Shown here one piece after another: positions 1 to 8,921 of a stretch of 64,000 nt of DNA (positions are counted from its first letter, which is position 1; every line of letters begins with the position of its first letter). The DNA is from Algoriphagus sp. PAP.12 (GTDB lineage Bacteria; Bacteroidota; Bacteroidia; Cytophagales; Cyclobacteriaceae), in the NCBI RefSeq assembly GCF_026652115.1, contig NZ_JAPPSQ010000002.1, positions 248,001 through 312,000 on the forward strand, in the 5' to 3' direction. A model generated the notes under the pieces. It did no database searches and was not told where the DNA came from. It was given only the letters and a program-made list of their open reading frames with translations. A program made the translations under genes and the position numbers.

Positions 1-681
1 TTTTATCTCTTTCCAATCCAGGCTGTCTTTTTCTTCAATATTTTCCATGGCTCGAAGGACTTCACGGCCATTTCTATACATCATAAACTTGGGATAAAGG
101 CTCACCAAATAAGACCTTAATTGACCGCCTTTTGTAGCCTCGGTCAATAACTGTCCATAATCAGTATTCTTCACAATTGGGGGAATCTCCCACTCTGACT
201 TTAGTACCGATGGATCAACTCTTCCTATCTCCAAATCTTTAGCAAGTCTGAAAAATGCATCAGTTAAGAAAATATCCAGATCAGCGACATCTGTAATCTC
301 ATTGGAACTTCCTGAATCTTTATTTTGCTCAAAAGTTTCAAAAAAAGCATCAAACAATTCCAAATGGTAATCTTTAGGGTTCAGTCCATCGTATTTTGCC
401 TGCTTTATCTCAAAGCGTAATTCGTAAGCCATTTCCTTTAAAATCCCATTCTCGGACCAAACTGGAACAAATTCTCTTGTAGTATAAAAAGGAAACAATT
501 CATCTCCCGATACGAGTTGAATCTCGCGAATTTCCAATTTTTCTTTCGGTTGGTCTGTCTCAAACCTATGCCTAATCTGATTAGCTATATCATCCTGGAT
601 TCCAAAGGAATATTGATTCATTAAAAAAAGAAAAACCGAGGTAACTAGCACTCGGTTTAATCTAAAAATGGTTAATCTCAT
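1..681 (-). CDS. L,D-transpeptidase, YcbB/LdtD-like, partial (N-terminal part only)
   Basis: The reading frame is open from 681 down to base 1 (227 codons) and continues past the window edge. The first 20-27 residues look like a Sec signal peptide (basic start MRLTIFRLNR, then a hydrophobic run). The mature part carries FYTTREFVPVW followed later by LDIFLTDAFFRLAKDLEIG and RVDPS, which resembles the scaffold domain of YcbB-type L,D-transpeptidases. The catalytic YkuD domain with its cysteine would lie outside the window. Such enzymes make 3-3 crosslinks in peptidoglycan in the periplasm. The start lies one base after the kdsA stop. A terminator-like hairpin overlaps the signal-peptide codons, so a start at 621 is the alternative. 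The family call rests on the scaffold region alone. Confidence 0.7.
   Translation of the reverse strand, partial: MRLTIFRLNRVLVTSVFLFLMNQYSFGIQDDIANQIRHRFETDQPKEKLEIREIQLVSGDELFPFYTTREFVPVWSENGILKEMAYELRFEIKQAKYDGLNPKDYHLELFDAFFETFEQNKDSGSSNEITDVADLDIFLTDAFFRLAKDLEIGRVDPSVLKSEWEIPPIVKNTDYGQLLTEATKGGQLRSYLVSLYPKFMMYRNGREVLRAMENIEEKDSLDWKEIK
622..658 (-). terminator. Terminator-like hairpin after kdsA, inside the transpeptidase start
   Basis: Read on the minus strand, AAACCGAG (658-651), a 10-base loop and CTCGGTTT (640-633) form a perfect 8-bp stem followed by TTTTTCTTTTTTT. It lies 25 bases after the kdsA stop. It could end the Kdo operon or attenuate expression of the transpeptidase whose signal-peptide codons it overlaps. 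Confidence 0.6.
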
Positions 682-682
682 A

Positions 683-1537
683 TTAATCTTCAACTTTAAA
701 ATCCTGAAACTTTCTTCCCAAAGTCCATGCCTCTTTGAGCATGGGAAGAAATTCACTCATTTTTCTTAAAGGAATCAAATTAGGCCCATCACTTAATGCT
801 TTAGCAGGCTCTGGGTGAGTTTCAATAAAGAATCCATCAATACCAGTTGCAGCTGCAGCTCTGGCCAGAATGGGAGCAAATTCTCGCTGTCCCCCACTGG
901 TTCCACCTTGCCCTCCAGGTTGCTGAACAGAATGGGTAATATCAAATACCACCGGTGCAAATTGCCGCATAATCGGAAGCCCTCTCATATCTACCACCAA
1001 ATTGTGGTAGCCTAGAGAAAAGCCTCTTTCCGTCAAGCAGACATTATCATTTCCGGCATTTCTTACTTTTTTGACAGCATACTGCATATCTTCTGGTGCC
1101 ATAAATTGCCCTCTTTTGATTTTCACCGCCTTGCCTGTTTCTGCTGCAGCAAGCAAGAGATCAGTCTGACGACAAAGGAAAGCAGGAATCTGAAGTACAT
1201 CCACGACTTCAGCCACATCTTTGGCCTGATAGCTTTCATGAATATCCGTAACCAACGGGACGTCCAATTCCTTTCCCACTCTTTGAAGAACTTCCAAAGA
1301 CTTATCCATTCCGATACTTCTAAAAGATCCTGAGGATGTTCTGTTTGCTTTGTCAAAAGAGGCTTTAAACACATATGAAAAGCCATTCTTATCAGCTAAT
1401 TCTTTTACCTGAGAGCCGATTTCCATACAGATATCGAAACTTTCTACAGCACAAGGACCAGCAAAAAGGACCGGTTTCTCGGATCCCAAAACAATCCCTT
1501 CACGGATTTGCATGTTGCTGGAAGTTCTATTCATCAT
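683..1537 (-). CDS. kdsA: 3-deoxy-8-phosphooctulonate synthase (KdsA)
   Basis: It condenses arabinose-5-phosphate with phosphoenolpyruvate to Kdo-8-phosphate in the cytoplasm, the committed step toward the Kdo of lipopolysaccharide. The 284-residue protein shows the DAHP-synthase/KdsA barrel motifs AGPCAVES (residues 26-33), KASFDKANRTSSGS, CRQTDLLLAAA, KIKRGQF and FDITHSVQQPGGQGG. Cys29 in AGPC is the position that is Cys in metal-dependent KdsA enzymes and Asn in the E. coli metal-independent type, so a metal-dependent enzyme is likely (inference). The ATG at 1537 was chosen over an upstream in-frame TTG at 1546; a second ATG follows at 1534. It overlaps the 3' end of the kdsC-like gene by 11 bases, so translation is probably coupled. 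Confidence 0.96.
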   Translation of the reverse strand: MMNRTSSNMQIREGIVLGSEKPVLFAGPCAVESFDICMEIGSQVKELADKNGFSYVFKASFDKANRTSSGSFRSIGMDKSLEVLQRVGKELDVPLVTDIHESYQAKDVAEVVDVLQIPAFLCRQTDLLLAAAETGKAVKIKRGQFMAPEDMQYAVKKVRNAGNDNVCLTERGFSLGYHNLVVDMRGLPIMRQFAPVVFDITHSVQQPGGQGGTSGGQREFAPILARAAAATGIDGFFIETHPEPAKALSDGPNLIPLRKMSEFLPMLKEAWTLGRKFQDFKVED

Positions 1538-2105
1538 TTTTTTCAATAAAGGTTTGAATCAAAGGAAGTAGCCTTCCTTTGGAATGTAAAATTAAATCCG
1601 CTGTTTCACGAAACACTCCTTTTCCCCCATCCAATGGAGACACATAATGTACGTAAGGTTTCACATAGGCCAAAGCATCTGACGGAGCTACTGCCAGTCC
1701 CACTTTAGTCAAAATGGGTAAATCAATCAGATCATCACCGATATAAGCCACTTCCTCCAATGCGATTTCCATGGTTTCCAATATCTCTGAAAGCTTTTTA
1801 AGCTTGTCTTTGATCCCGTGGTAATGAAAGTCAAAACGCAACTCCTCACAACGATTCATCACGACTTGAGATGATCTGCCTGTAATCGCACCAACCATGA
1901 TATAGCTTCTTCGTAGGTGGTGGACAATCAATCCATCTTTGACATTGAATTTCTTGAATTCAATTTTATTGTCATCGTAGATCACCCCACCATCAGTTAA
2001 AACACCATCGACATCAGTGATCAGCAATTTTATTTTTTTTGCTCTTTCCCACACCTCTTCAGAGACATGTGAGTAATAAGCTTTTACTATTTCTTCTGCT
2101 TCCAT
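1527..2105 (-). CDS. kdsC: Kdo-8-phosphate phosphatase (KdsC-like HAD phosphatase)
   Basis: This HAD-superfamily phosphatase probably removes the phosphate from Kdo-8-P made by the adjacent KdsA. The nucleophile loop DVDGVLTDGG sits at residues 31-40 (Asp31, Asp33), a threonine in GAITGRSS supplies motif II, and GDDLIDLP near residue 123 gives the acidic motif IV. At 192 residues it is a capless C0-type HAD like KdsC and unlike larger HAD enzymes. It has a roughly 20-residue N-terminal extension before the first strand. It overlaps the upstream GNAT-nitrilase gene by 19 bases and the downstream kdsA by 11, giving a compact operon. The neighbourhood makes the substrate assignment strong. Confidence 0.92.
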   Translation of the reverse strand: MEAEEIVKAYYSHVSEEVWERAKKIKLLITDVDGVLTDGGVIYDDNKIEFKKFNVKDGLIVHHLRRSYIMVGAITGRSSQVVMNRCEELRFDFHYHGIKDKLKKLSEILETMEIALEEVAYIGDDLIDLPILTKVGLAVAPSDALAYVKPYVHYVSPLDGGKGVFRETADLILHSKGRLLPLIQTFIEKNDE

Positions 2106-3628
2106 TGAATTGAATAAAGGTCCAGTCTGCGCTGCTCCAAGTTACGCACACTACCTGCTTTTCTTTGTTTGGTTAATAAATCTAGATCCACGTCGGCAAC
2201 GATGGTTGTTTCGGCATTTTCTGAAGCTTGAGCCACGATGGAATCATGGGGAAATGAGAAATCCGAAGGTGAATAAATTGCCGCCTGAGAATACTGAATA
2301 TCCATATTTTCAACTTTTGGCAAGTTACCTACAGAACCTGTGATGGCTACATAACACTCATTCTCGATCGCTCTTGATCTTGCACAGGTATTGACTCTTA
2401 AAAACGCATTTTTGGTATCAGTCCAAAAAGGAACGAATAGAATATCCATATCCTGCTCAGCCAAGATTCTGCCCAATTCGGGGAATTCCACATCGTAGCA
2501 TATCAAAATCCCTATTCTTCCAGCATCGGTATCAAACACGTTGATCCCGTTACCTCCTTGAAGTCCCCAATAGGCCGACTCATCAGGAGTAATATGGAGC
2601 TTGTATTGCTTGTTTTGGGTACCATCTCGACGGCAGAGATAACTCACATTTCGGAGTTTCTTCCCATCATATTCAGGCATGGAACCGGCAATAACATTCA
2701 CATTGTAAGAAACTGCCAACTCACTCATTCTAGCAACGATTTCATCTGTATAATCAGCTAAATTCCGGATGGCTTCTGAAGCATCCATATCATTGAACTC
2801 AGCCAACATCGGTGCATTGAAGAATTCAGGAAATAGACAAAAATCAGACTTGTATCCTGAGATTGTATCCACAAAAAATTCCACTTGCTGCATCAAGTCA
2901 TCCACATTGGCGAATCGGCGCATTTTCCACTGAACCAATCCCAGACGGACGATGGACTTCTTATTACCGATCAGCTTTTCATCTTTCTCATAATAGATAT
3001 TGATCCATTCAAGCAATGTAGCATAAGCTCTTGAATCAGTATCTTCAGGAAGGTATTTGGTAATAACTTTCCTTACGTGAAACTCATTTGCCAATTGGAA
3101 TGAAAGTACTGGATCAAAAATCTCTTTATTTTTGACCAAGTCGATGTACTTGCGAGGTGTCATCTCATCCGCATACTTGGAATATCCTGGAATTCTACCA
3201 CCGGCAATGATTGACCTTAGGTTTAGATTTTCACACAATTCCTTTCTAGCATCGTACAGACGTCTTCCCAATCGCATACCCCTGTATTCATGATGAACAA
3301 ACACATCGGTTCCATAAAGGGTATCCCCTTCTTCATCATGAGTATCAAACTTTCCAAATCCGGTAATTTGATCATAGGTATGGTTATCTCCAAACCGGGC
3401 ATAGTCCACCACCAAACTCAAAGCAGCTGCGACTACTTTGCCATTATCTTCGATACAAATTTGTCCTTCTGGGAAAGCTTTGATTTGATTTTTCAGTTCC
3501 TCACGAGTCCAGGCACCACCTTTGTTTTTATAAATTGCCACCATGATTTCTCGAATATCATCATAATCAGATAGTTTGATATTCCGAAGCTTAAGCCGGT
3601 GTTCGAGTTCTTCTTTTTGCTTACTCAT
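2087..3628 (-). CDS. GNAT acetyltransferase fused to a carbon-nitrogen hydrolase
   Basis: The 513-residue protein has two enzyme domains. Residues about 10-205 form a GNAT acetyltransferase fold, with the acetyl-CoA loop YRGMRLGRRLYDARK. Residues about 225-510 form a nitrilase-superfamily amidohydrolase with the Glu-Lys-Cys triad visible as FPEFFNAPM, YKLHITPDE and LICYDVEFPELG. No signal peptide is present, so it acts in the cytoplasm. This fusion is widespread in Bacteroidota but its substrate is not known to me. It is the first gene of the Kdo operon and its stop overlaps kdsC by 19 bases, which suggests co-expression with Kdo synthesis without proving a role in it. It is divergent from the MscS gene across 169 bases. 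Confidence 0.9.
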   Translation of the reverse strand: MSKQKEELEHRLKLRNIKLSDYDDIREIMVAIYKNKGGAWTREELKNQIKAFPEGQICIEDNGKVVAAALSLVVDYARFGDNHTYDQITGFGKFDTHDEEGDTLYGTDVFVHHEYRGMRLGRRLYDARKELCENLNLRSIIAGGRIPGYSKYADEMTPRKYIDLVKNKEIFDPVLSFQLANEFHVRKVITKYLPEDTDSRAYATLLEWINIYYEKDEKLIGNKKSIVRLGLVQWKMRRFANVDDLMQQVEFFVDTISGYKSDFCLFPEFFNAPMLAEFNDMDASEAIRNLADYTDEIVARMSELAVSYNVNVIAGSMPEYDGKKLRNVSYLCRRDGTQNKQYKLHITPDESAYWGLQGGNGINVFDTDAGRIGILICYDVEFPELGRILAEQDMDILFVPFWTDTKNAFLRVNTCARSRAIENECYVAITGSVGNLPKVENMDIQYSQAAIYSPSDFSFPHDSIVAQASENAETTIVADVDLDLLTKQRKAGSVRNLEQRRLDLYSIQWKQKK

Positions 3629-3797
3629 ATTTCAAAATTACAGAATGTCCATTGAAAATTTCTGATTTTGGAGCTTTTGTCAAGCTAAACAAAATTTTCT
3701 TCCGAAATCACAACAAGTCTATCTTTAAAAGTGTTTTAGGTCTAGGTTTTTAATATTTTAAGCCAAAATTACAGAATTAAGTATCAATAATTACCGC

Positions 3798-4706
3798 ATG
3801 CAAACAGATACTCTTGCAACTTCCACATCAAATAGCTTAGATAATTTTCATTTACTGGAATGGATAGAAAAATTGATGAATCTAAGTCTTTTTAGACTGG
3901 GAGAATCGCATCTAACTCTAGGTTTGCTCTTAGTATTGATCATTTCTTTTGTCGCAGTTTTTCTCATTTCAGAGCTATTTAGAAAAATCCTTGTCAATAA
4001 AATCCTGACCCGATATGAAATCAACATCGGGACGCGCCAGACGATTGGAATGCTCGTCAAATACATTCTAATTATAATTGGTGTATTTACCATTCTCCAA
4101 ACCAATGGAATTGATTTGAGTGCGTTGGGAGTACTTGCTGGTGCCGTCGGTGTTGGTATTGGTTTTGGTTTGCAAAACATCACAAACAACTTTATTTCTG
4201 GATTGATTATTCTATTTGAGCAACCAATCAAGGTTGGAGATAGAATCGAGGTCGGTGACGTCAATGGAGATGTAATCAAAATTTCGGCTCGATCAACCAT
4301 GATCGTTACTAATGATAATATAACCATCATCGTTCCGAATAGTCAGTTTATCGACAGCCAAGTAATCAATTGGTCACATAGTGATAGAATGGTAAGGTTC
4401 AATTTCCCTGTAGGAGTTTCCTATAAGGAGGATCCAGAAAAAGTCAAAAACATACTTTTAGAAGTTGCCAAAAACAACCCAGGTGTAAGAAACACTCCCG
4501 AGGCCGATGTCCTTTTTGATGAATATGCCGATAGTAGTATTAATTTTACACTTCGGGTGTGGACCTCTGAATACATCAATAGACCTAAAGTCTTGAAGAG
4601 TCAGCTCTACTTTGAAATCTTTAAAAAATTCGGTCAAGAAGGCGTTGAAATCCCATTCCCTCAAAGAGATATCCATATTAAGTCTAGTATGGAAAAAGTG
4701 GATTAA
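3798..4706 (+). CDS. MscS-family mechanosensitive channel
   Basis: This inner-membrane channel opens under membrane tension and releases solutes during hypo-osmotic shock. The 302-residue protein has three predicted transmembrane segments at about 40-60, 84-102 and 108-140. The third is the Gly/Ala-rich pore helix GAVGVGIGFGLQNITNNFIS. It is followed by the MscS beta domain, with VGDRIEVGDVNGDV and VPNSQFIDSQVINWS, and a C-terminal alpha/beta domain. The length matches simple three-helix MscS proteins. The gene ends 23 bases before a K+/H+ antiporter in the same direction, so the two likely form an ion-homeostasis operon. Confidence 0.95.
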   Translation: MQTDTLATSTSNSLDNFHLLEWIEKLMNLSLFRLGESHLTLGLLLVLIISFVAVFLISELFRKILVNKILTRYEINIGTRQTIGMLVKYILIIIGVFTILQTNGIDLSALGVLAGAVGVGIGFGLQNITNNFISGLIILFEQPIKVGDRIEVGDVNGDVIKISARSTMIVTNDNITIIVPNSQFIDSQVINWSHSDRMVRFNFPVGVSYKEDPEKVKNILLEVAKNNPGVRNTPEADVLFDEYADSSINFTLRVWTSEYINRPKVLKSQLYFEIFKKFGQEGVEIPFPQRDIHIKSSMEKVD

Positions 4707-4729
4707 ATCATACCTGACCATTTCCTCAC

Positions 4730-6199
4730 ATGGAATTAACCAGTGAAAACATACTTTTAATTGGCTCCAGCCTATTAATCATCAGTATTTTAGTCGGAAA
4801 AACCTCAAATAAATTCGGAGTCCCAACGCTCGTTTTGTTTTTGGGTTTGGGTATGCTAGCTGGTTCTGATGGGTTAATTGGAATTAGGTTTGACAATCCC
4901 GGTACTGCTCAGTTTATTGGAATCGTATCTCTGAATTTTATCTTGTTTTCCGGAGGCTTGGAGACGGATTGGAAAACTGTCAAACCTGTTTTAGGTCAAG
5001 GAATCTCACTTTCCACAATTGGAGTTTTGCTCACAGCACTTTCGCTGGGGCTTTTTATACATCTAGTCACAGACTTCACCCTTTTTGAAGGACTTTTGTT
5101 GGGATCTATTGTCTCTTCTACAGATGCAGCAGCCGTATTTTCAATCCTTCGTTCGAAAAGCATTGCTTTAAAAACCAATTTGAGACCAACGCTCGAACTG
5201 GAAAGTGGCTCCAACGATCCGATGGCTTATGTCCTGACAATTTCCTTTTTGTCATTGGTTCTACAGCCAGAAAAATCAGTTTGGGAGATCATCCCATCCT
5301 TTCTGGCTCAGATGATTATCGGGGGATTGCTTGGTTTTCTATTGGGAAAATTCGGTAAATACCTGATCAATCTAATCAAATTGGGATTTGAAGGATTGTA
5401 TCCCGTCTTGATGATTGGATTGATGTTTTTCATCTTTTCGGTGACCGATTTTGCAGGCGGAAATGGTTTCTTGGCGATTTACATTGCGGCAGTTTATTTG
5501 GGAAATCAGGACCTGATTCATAAGAAATCCATTCTTAAGTTTTTTGATGGTTTTGCCTGGCTGATGCAAATTGTCCTTTTCCTTACTCTGGGTTTACTTG
5601 TGTTCCCTTCACAGATATTGCCTTTTATGGGAATTGGGATTTTAATAGCTATTTTCCAAATTTTCGTTGCCAGACCGCTTGGAGTTTATTTGAGTCTTTT
5701 ACCCTTCAAAATGAAAAACCGACGCAGGCTTTTTATTTCATGGGTAGGATTAAGAGGGGCTGTTCCTATCGTTTTTGCCACATATCCTTTGATAGCAGGA
5801 ATCGATAAAGCCAATGCAATTTTCAATATTGTATTCTTTATTTCTCTTATTTCCATACTCCTTCAGGGAACTACGCTAGGCCTTGTAGCCAAATGGCTTC
5901 ATGTGGCACTTCCTGAAAAAGCGAAGAAAATCCTACCCATAGATTATCTGCTGCAAGATGAAACCAAAACTGCGATGGAGGAAATCCAACTTTTTCCGAC
6001 AGATGCAGTAATAGGCAAACGCATCGTAGAAATTGGCTTTCCCACAGGGGCAATTATCGCGATGATTAAGAGAGATGGACTCTACATTACTCCCAATGGC
6101 TCCACAGAATTGGAAGGAAATGACCTCCTGATTGTTCTATCAAATAACCAAGAAGGAATCTCAGCTGTAAAAAAATGTCTTTCAAAGGAACAGGGATAA
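4730..6199 (+). CDS. Potassium/proton antiporter, CPA1 (NhaP2/CvrA-like) with TrkA-C domain
   Basis: The 489-residue protein has about twelve hydrophobic segments over residues 5-385 and the CPA core signatures GSIVSSTDAAAVFSILRS and LELESGSNDPMAYVL, which carry the acidic ion-binding positions. Residues about 400-485 form a TrkA-C (RCK-C) regulatory domain ending in EGNDLLIVLSN. This architecture is that of the K+/H+ antiporters of the NhaP2/CvrA group, which export K+ in exchange for protons. The pairing with the upstream MscS channel supports a role in osmotic and K+ control. Ion selectivity cannot be read from sequence alone, so Na+/H+ exchange remains possible. Confidence 0.9.
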   Translation: MELTSENILLIGSSLLIISILVGKTSNKFGVPTLVLFLGLGMLAGSDGLIGIRFDNPGTAQFIGIVSLNFILFSGGLETDWKTVKPVLGQGISLSTIGVLLTALSLGLFIHLVTDFTLFEGLLLGSIVSSTDAAAVFSILRSKSIALKTNLRPTLELESGSNDPMAYVLTISFLSLVLQPEKSVWEIIPSFLAQMIIGGLLGFLLGKFGKYLINLIKLGFEGLYPVLMIGLMFFIFSVTDFAGGNGFLAIYIAAVYLGNQDLIHKKSILKFFDGFAWLMQIVLFLTLGLLVFPSQILPFMGIGILIAIFQIFVARPLGVYLSLLPFKMKNRRRLFISWVGLRGAVPIVFATYPLIAGIDKANAIFNIVFFISLISILLQGTTLGLVAKWLHVALPEKAKKILPIDYLLQDETKTAMEEIQLFPTDAVIGKRIVEIGFPTGAIIAMIKRDGLYITPNGSTELEGNDLLIVLSNNQEGISAVKKCLSKEQG

Positions 6200-6207
6200 A
6201 GTTCACA

Positions 6208-6215
6208 TATCTTTG
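6208..6215 (+). promoter_or_regulatory. Candidate Bacteroidota -7 promoter element (TATCTTTG)
   Basis: TATCTTTG matches the Bacteroidota -7 consensus TAnnTTTG exactly and lies 53 bases upstream of the outer-membrane protein start. No clear TTG appears at the -33 position, so this is a candidate only. Confidence 0.4.
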
Positions 6216-6268
6216 ATAGTTTATTGATTAAGAGTATTTTTCGAAAAGTTTAGGCATATAGCTATAGA

Positions 6269-7195
6269 ATGAGAAAGGTTTTACTAGTTTTTCTTTTTTT
6301 CCTTTTGGGCAGTGAAGCTTTCTCGCAAAGTTTTTACCGCTACCGCTTTGAGGAACCATGGTCTTTCTCAGCCAGCATTGGCCCTTCTCAATACTTTGGT
6401 GAGCTTTATTCATTTTGGAAATACAATGAAGGTGTTCAGCCTGACTGGAATGCAAATATTGCTTTTCACTATACCTTCGGAACTCATCTGCGGGCAAGAG
6501 GAGATTTTTCTTACATTAAAATATCTGGTCAAGATCCTCCTTCCGACCCTAGAGCTTATAGAACACCAAGAAATCTAAATTTCCGAGCCAAAAACTGGGA
6601 AATGGCTGGAATCATCGAATACTATTGGCATCCAGTAAAGGTTCCAAATATCCATAGACCCCTATGGAATCCATATATCTTCTTCGGTGTTGGGATGACC
6701 ACCAATAATCCTGAAACTCAACTGGATGGAGAATGGGTGGATTTGAGACCACTCCAGCTTGAAAACAATCCCTACGAGCGATATATCATCACTTTCCCAA
6801 TGGGTTTGGGATTTAAGTACAAGCTCAATGTCTATATGGACTTGACTTTCGAAGGAAACTATCGATTCACATTGTCAGATTACATGGATGATATTTCTGC
6901 ATATAATGTCAGTGAATTCTATTTGGATTTGGTGGAAGACTATGTCAGCGGAAACAATCCTGATCGACTTCGTCTAGCTATCAGGAATCCAAACTTCATG
7001 GATGATAATGGATTGCCAGATGTAGATAAAATCCTTAGAAATGGAGGCCGAATTCGTAGAGGCTCAGGTTTGAGACATCGATTTGATGGCTATATGACCG
7101 TGAATGTTGGCCTGGAAATCCACTTCTCAGAAGATATCTTCCAGAACTGGATCTTCCGAAATCGAATCTATGAAAAACGATTCCGATTCTGGTAA
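6269..7195 (+). CDS. Outer-membrane beta-barrel protein, DUF6089-like
   Basis: The 308-residue protein begins with a clear signal peptide (MRKVLLVFLFFLLGSEAFSQ). The mature part has alternating hydrophobic/polar strands rich in aromatic residues, such as WSFSASIGPSQYFGELYSF and NANIAFHYTFGTHLRARGDF, and ends in FRFW. This is typical of an outer-membrane beta-barrel with a C-terminal aromatic residue. It resembles the DUF6089 proteins of Bacteroidota, whose function is not established. It has its own candidate promoter and may be read through into the Na/Pi cotransporter gene 73 bases downstream. Confidence 0.75.
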   Translation: MRKVLLVFLFFLLGSEAFSQSFYRYRFEEPWSFSASIGPSQYFGELYSFWKYNEGVQPDWNANIAFHYTFGTHLRARGDFSYIKISGQDPPSDPRAYRTPRNLNFRAKNWEMAGIIEYYWHPVKVPNIHRPLWNPYIFFGVGMTTNNPETQLDGEWVDLRPLQLENNPYERYIITFPMGLGFKYKLNVYMDLTFEGNYRFTLSDYMDDISAYNVSEFYLDLVEDYVSGNNPDRLRLAIRNPNFMDDNGLPDVDKILRNGGRIRRGSGLRHRFDGYMTVNVGLEIHFSEDIFQNWIFRNRIYEKRFRFW

Positions 7196-7268
7196 TCCTG
7201 AATTTTATCATTTTTCAAGAATAGGATTTCCCTTATTTTCCCATAAGATTCTACTTTGAGAGCAAGGA

Positions 7269-8921
7269 ATGGAAACATTTAACTATTGGGAGTTTGTAGC
7301 CGGATTGGGAATTTTCCTTCTAGGGATGAACCAAATGGAAACTGGGTTGAAAAATTTGGCAGGTCGCTCTTTCCGAAACTTGCTTCAAAAATTTACCAAT
7401 AAACCCTGGAAAGGAGTTCTTACGGGAACTTTCATAACCGCAATTCTTCAGAGTAGCTCTTTAGTAACCTTAATGGTTTTGGCTTTTTTGGGAGCTGGAT
7501 TGATCAGTTTAAAAAACACTCTTGGAGTAATCCTGGGAGCCAATTTAGGCACCACTTTTACAGCCTGGATAGTAGCGACATTAGGTTTCAAAGTCAGCAT
7601 TGCTTCCATTGCACTCCCCTTTATTGGTATTGGTGCTCTGGTTTATATTTTCTTTACCAATCGCCAAATATTAAAAAACATCGGCGTTCTCCTGCTGGGA
7701 TTTGGATTCCTCTTTTATGGAATCGAATTGATGAAAACTTCCATCGAGGAACTTGCCAACCAAGTCGATTTAAGCCAGTTCTCAGATGTCCCTGCTTTCG
7801 TTTTCTTTCTTGCTGGTATCGGTTTAACAGCCCTAATTCAATCAAGCTCGGCCACTTTGGTGATCCTATTGAGTGCCCTTCATTCTGGATTTATAGGTTT
7901 GGATCAAGCGGCAGCAGCAACCGTTGGTTCGAATATAGGAACTACTATCACTGTTATTTTTGGAGCTTTTCAAGGTACTCCTGATAAGAAACGGTTGGCA
8001 TCATTTCACTTACTTTTCAACCTCACAACCGGGATTTTGATTCTTCCATTTTTGCATCTGATTTTGAATTTTCTTCAAACTCTCGCTTTTGGAAAAGATC
8101 CATTGATCGACTTGGTGATCTTCAATAGCTTTATGAATCTAGCTGGAATTCTTCTTTTCTACCCATTCTTGGGAATCATCAGAAAGTGGCTCAAAAGAAG
8201 ATTTGTCAAGGAGAAAGAACACTTGACGGTCTATATTCAAAATGTGGAAACTTCCATTCCAGAAGCTGCTTTGAAGGCTTTGGAAAAGGATTTGGATTTG
8301 GTTTATGAGAGAGTAAAGCAGTTTATCCTTCAGGTCAGTGGAAATATTCAGGAATCCCCCATGCAAGTCTCTATATGGAAGAGGGTTCTGGGACATCCAT
8401 TTGAAATCATTGAGGAATACAATGAAATAAAAGTTATCGAAGATGAAATAACGGCTTATCATATCAAGCTTCAAAGCGAATCCATGAGTGAATTGGAAGC
8501 AAAAAGACTCACCTCTTTGATGCTCTCTCTACGCATGATGGTGTATGCAGCAAAGGCTTTCAAGGGAATAGCTCAAAACTTGAAAGATATTGATGATGCC
8601 GAAAGAAACCTTCCAAGAAACCTTTATAAAACTATTCAAAGTAAGATTCAGGATACTTTGGAAAAGATCGATGAACTGAAAGCTCAAGAACTGGAAAATG
8701 AGCAGATTCCAGAATGGATCAAGCTTTTGGAAAGGGACAGTGAAAAAGAGATTGAGGAAATCTATATCGAAGCTAAAAGTCATAAAACGGATATCCCTTT
8801 TTCAACATTATCTAATGTGATTAAAGAATACATTCGGGGATTATACAATTTGGGTGCTTCGGTGATTCATGCAAAGCACCCAATTCAGGCTGTTATGGAC
8901 TCTCCAGAGCCAAAACCTTAG
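7269..8921 (+). CDS. Na/Pi cotransporter family protein with PhoU-like C-terminus
   Basis: This inner-membrane protein probably couples phosphate transport to sodium. Two inverted Na/Pi-cotransporter repeats are visible, each with a QSSS motif: LQSSSLVTLMVLAFLGAG at residue 61 and IQSSSATLVILLSALHSG at residue 191, each followed by a GANLGTT or GSNIGTT loop. Residues about 330-540 are helical and charged and resemble a PhoU-like regulatory domain, the usual architecture of bacterial NptA-type proteins. Transport direction is uncertain because some family members export phosphate. The stop overlaps by 4 bases the stop of the convergent universal stress gene. Confidence 0.92.
   Translation: METFNYWEFVAGLGIFLLGMNQMETGLKNLAGRSFRNLLQKFTNKPWKGVLTGTFITAILQSSSLVTLMVLAFLGAGLISLKNTLGVILGANLGTTFTAWIVATLGFKVSIASIALPFIGIGALVYIFFTNRQILKNIGVLLLGFGFLFYGIELMKTSIEELANQVDLSQFSDVPAFVFFLAGIGLTALIQSSSATLVILLSALHSGFIGLDQAAAATVGSNIGTTITVIFGAFQGTPDKKRLASFHLLFNLTTGILILPFLHLILNFLQTLAFGKDPLIDLVIFNSFMNLAGILLFYPFLGIIRKWLKRRFVKEKEHLTVYIQNVETSIPEAALKALEKDLDLVYERVKQFILQVSGNIQESPMQVSIWKRVLGHPFEIIEEYNEIKVIEDEITAYHIKLQSESMSELEAKRLTSLMLSLRMMVYAAKAFKGIAQNLKDIDDAERNLPRNLYKTIQSKIQDTLEKIDELKAQELENEQIPEWIKLLERDSEKEIEEIYIEAKSHKTDIPFSTLSNVIKEYIRGLYNLGASVIHAKHPIQAVMDSPEPKP

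Noticed and set aside
3633..3640. TAATTTTG on the minus strand as promoter of the Kdo operon
   Set aside because: It matches TAnnTTTG but lies only 5 bases before the ATG, leaving no room for a start site, in AT-rich DNA where chance matches are common.
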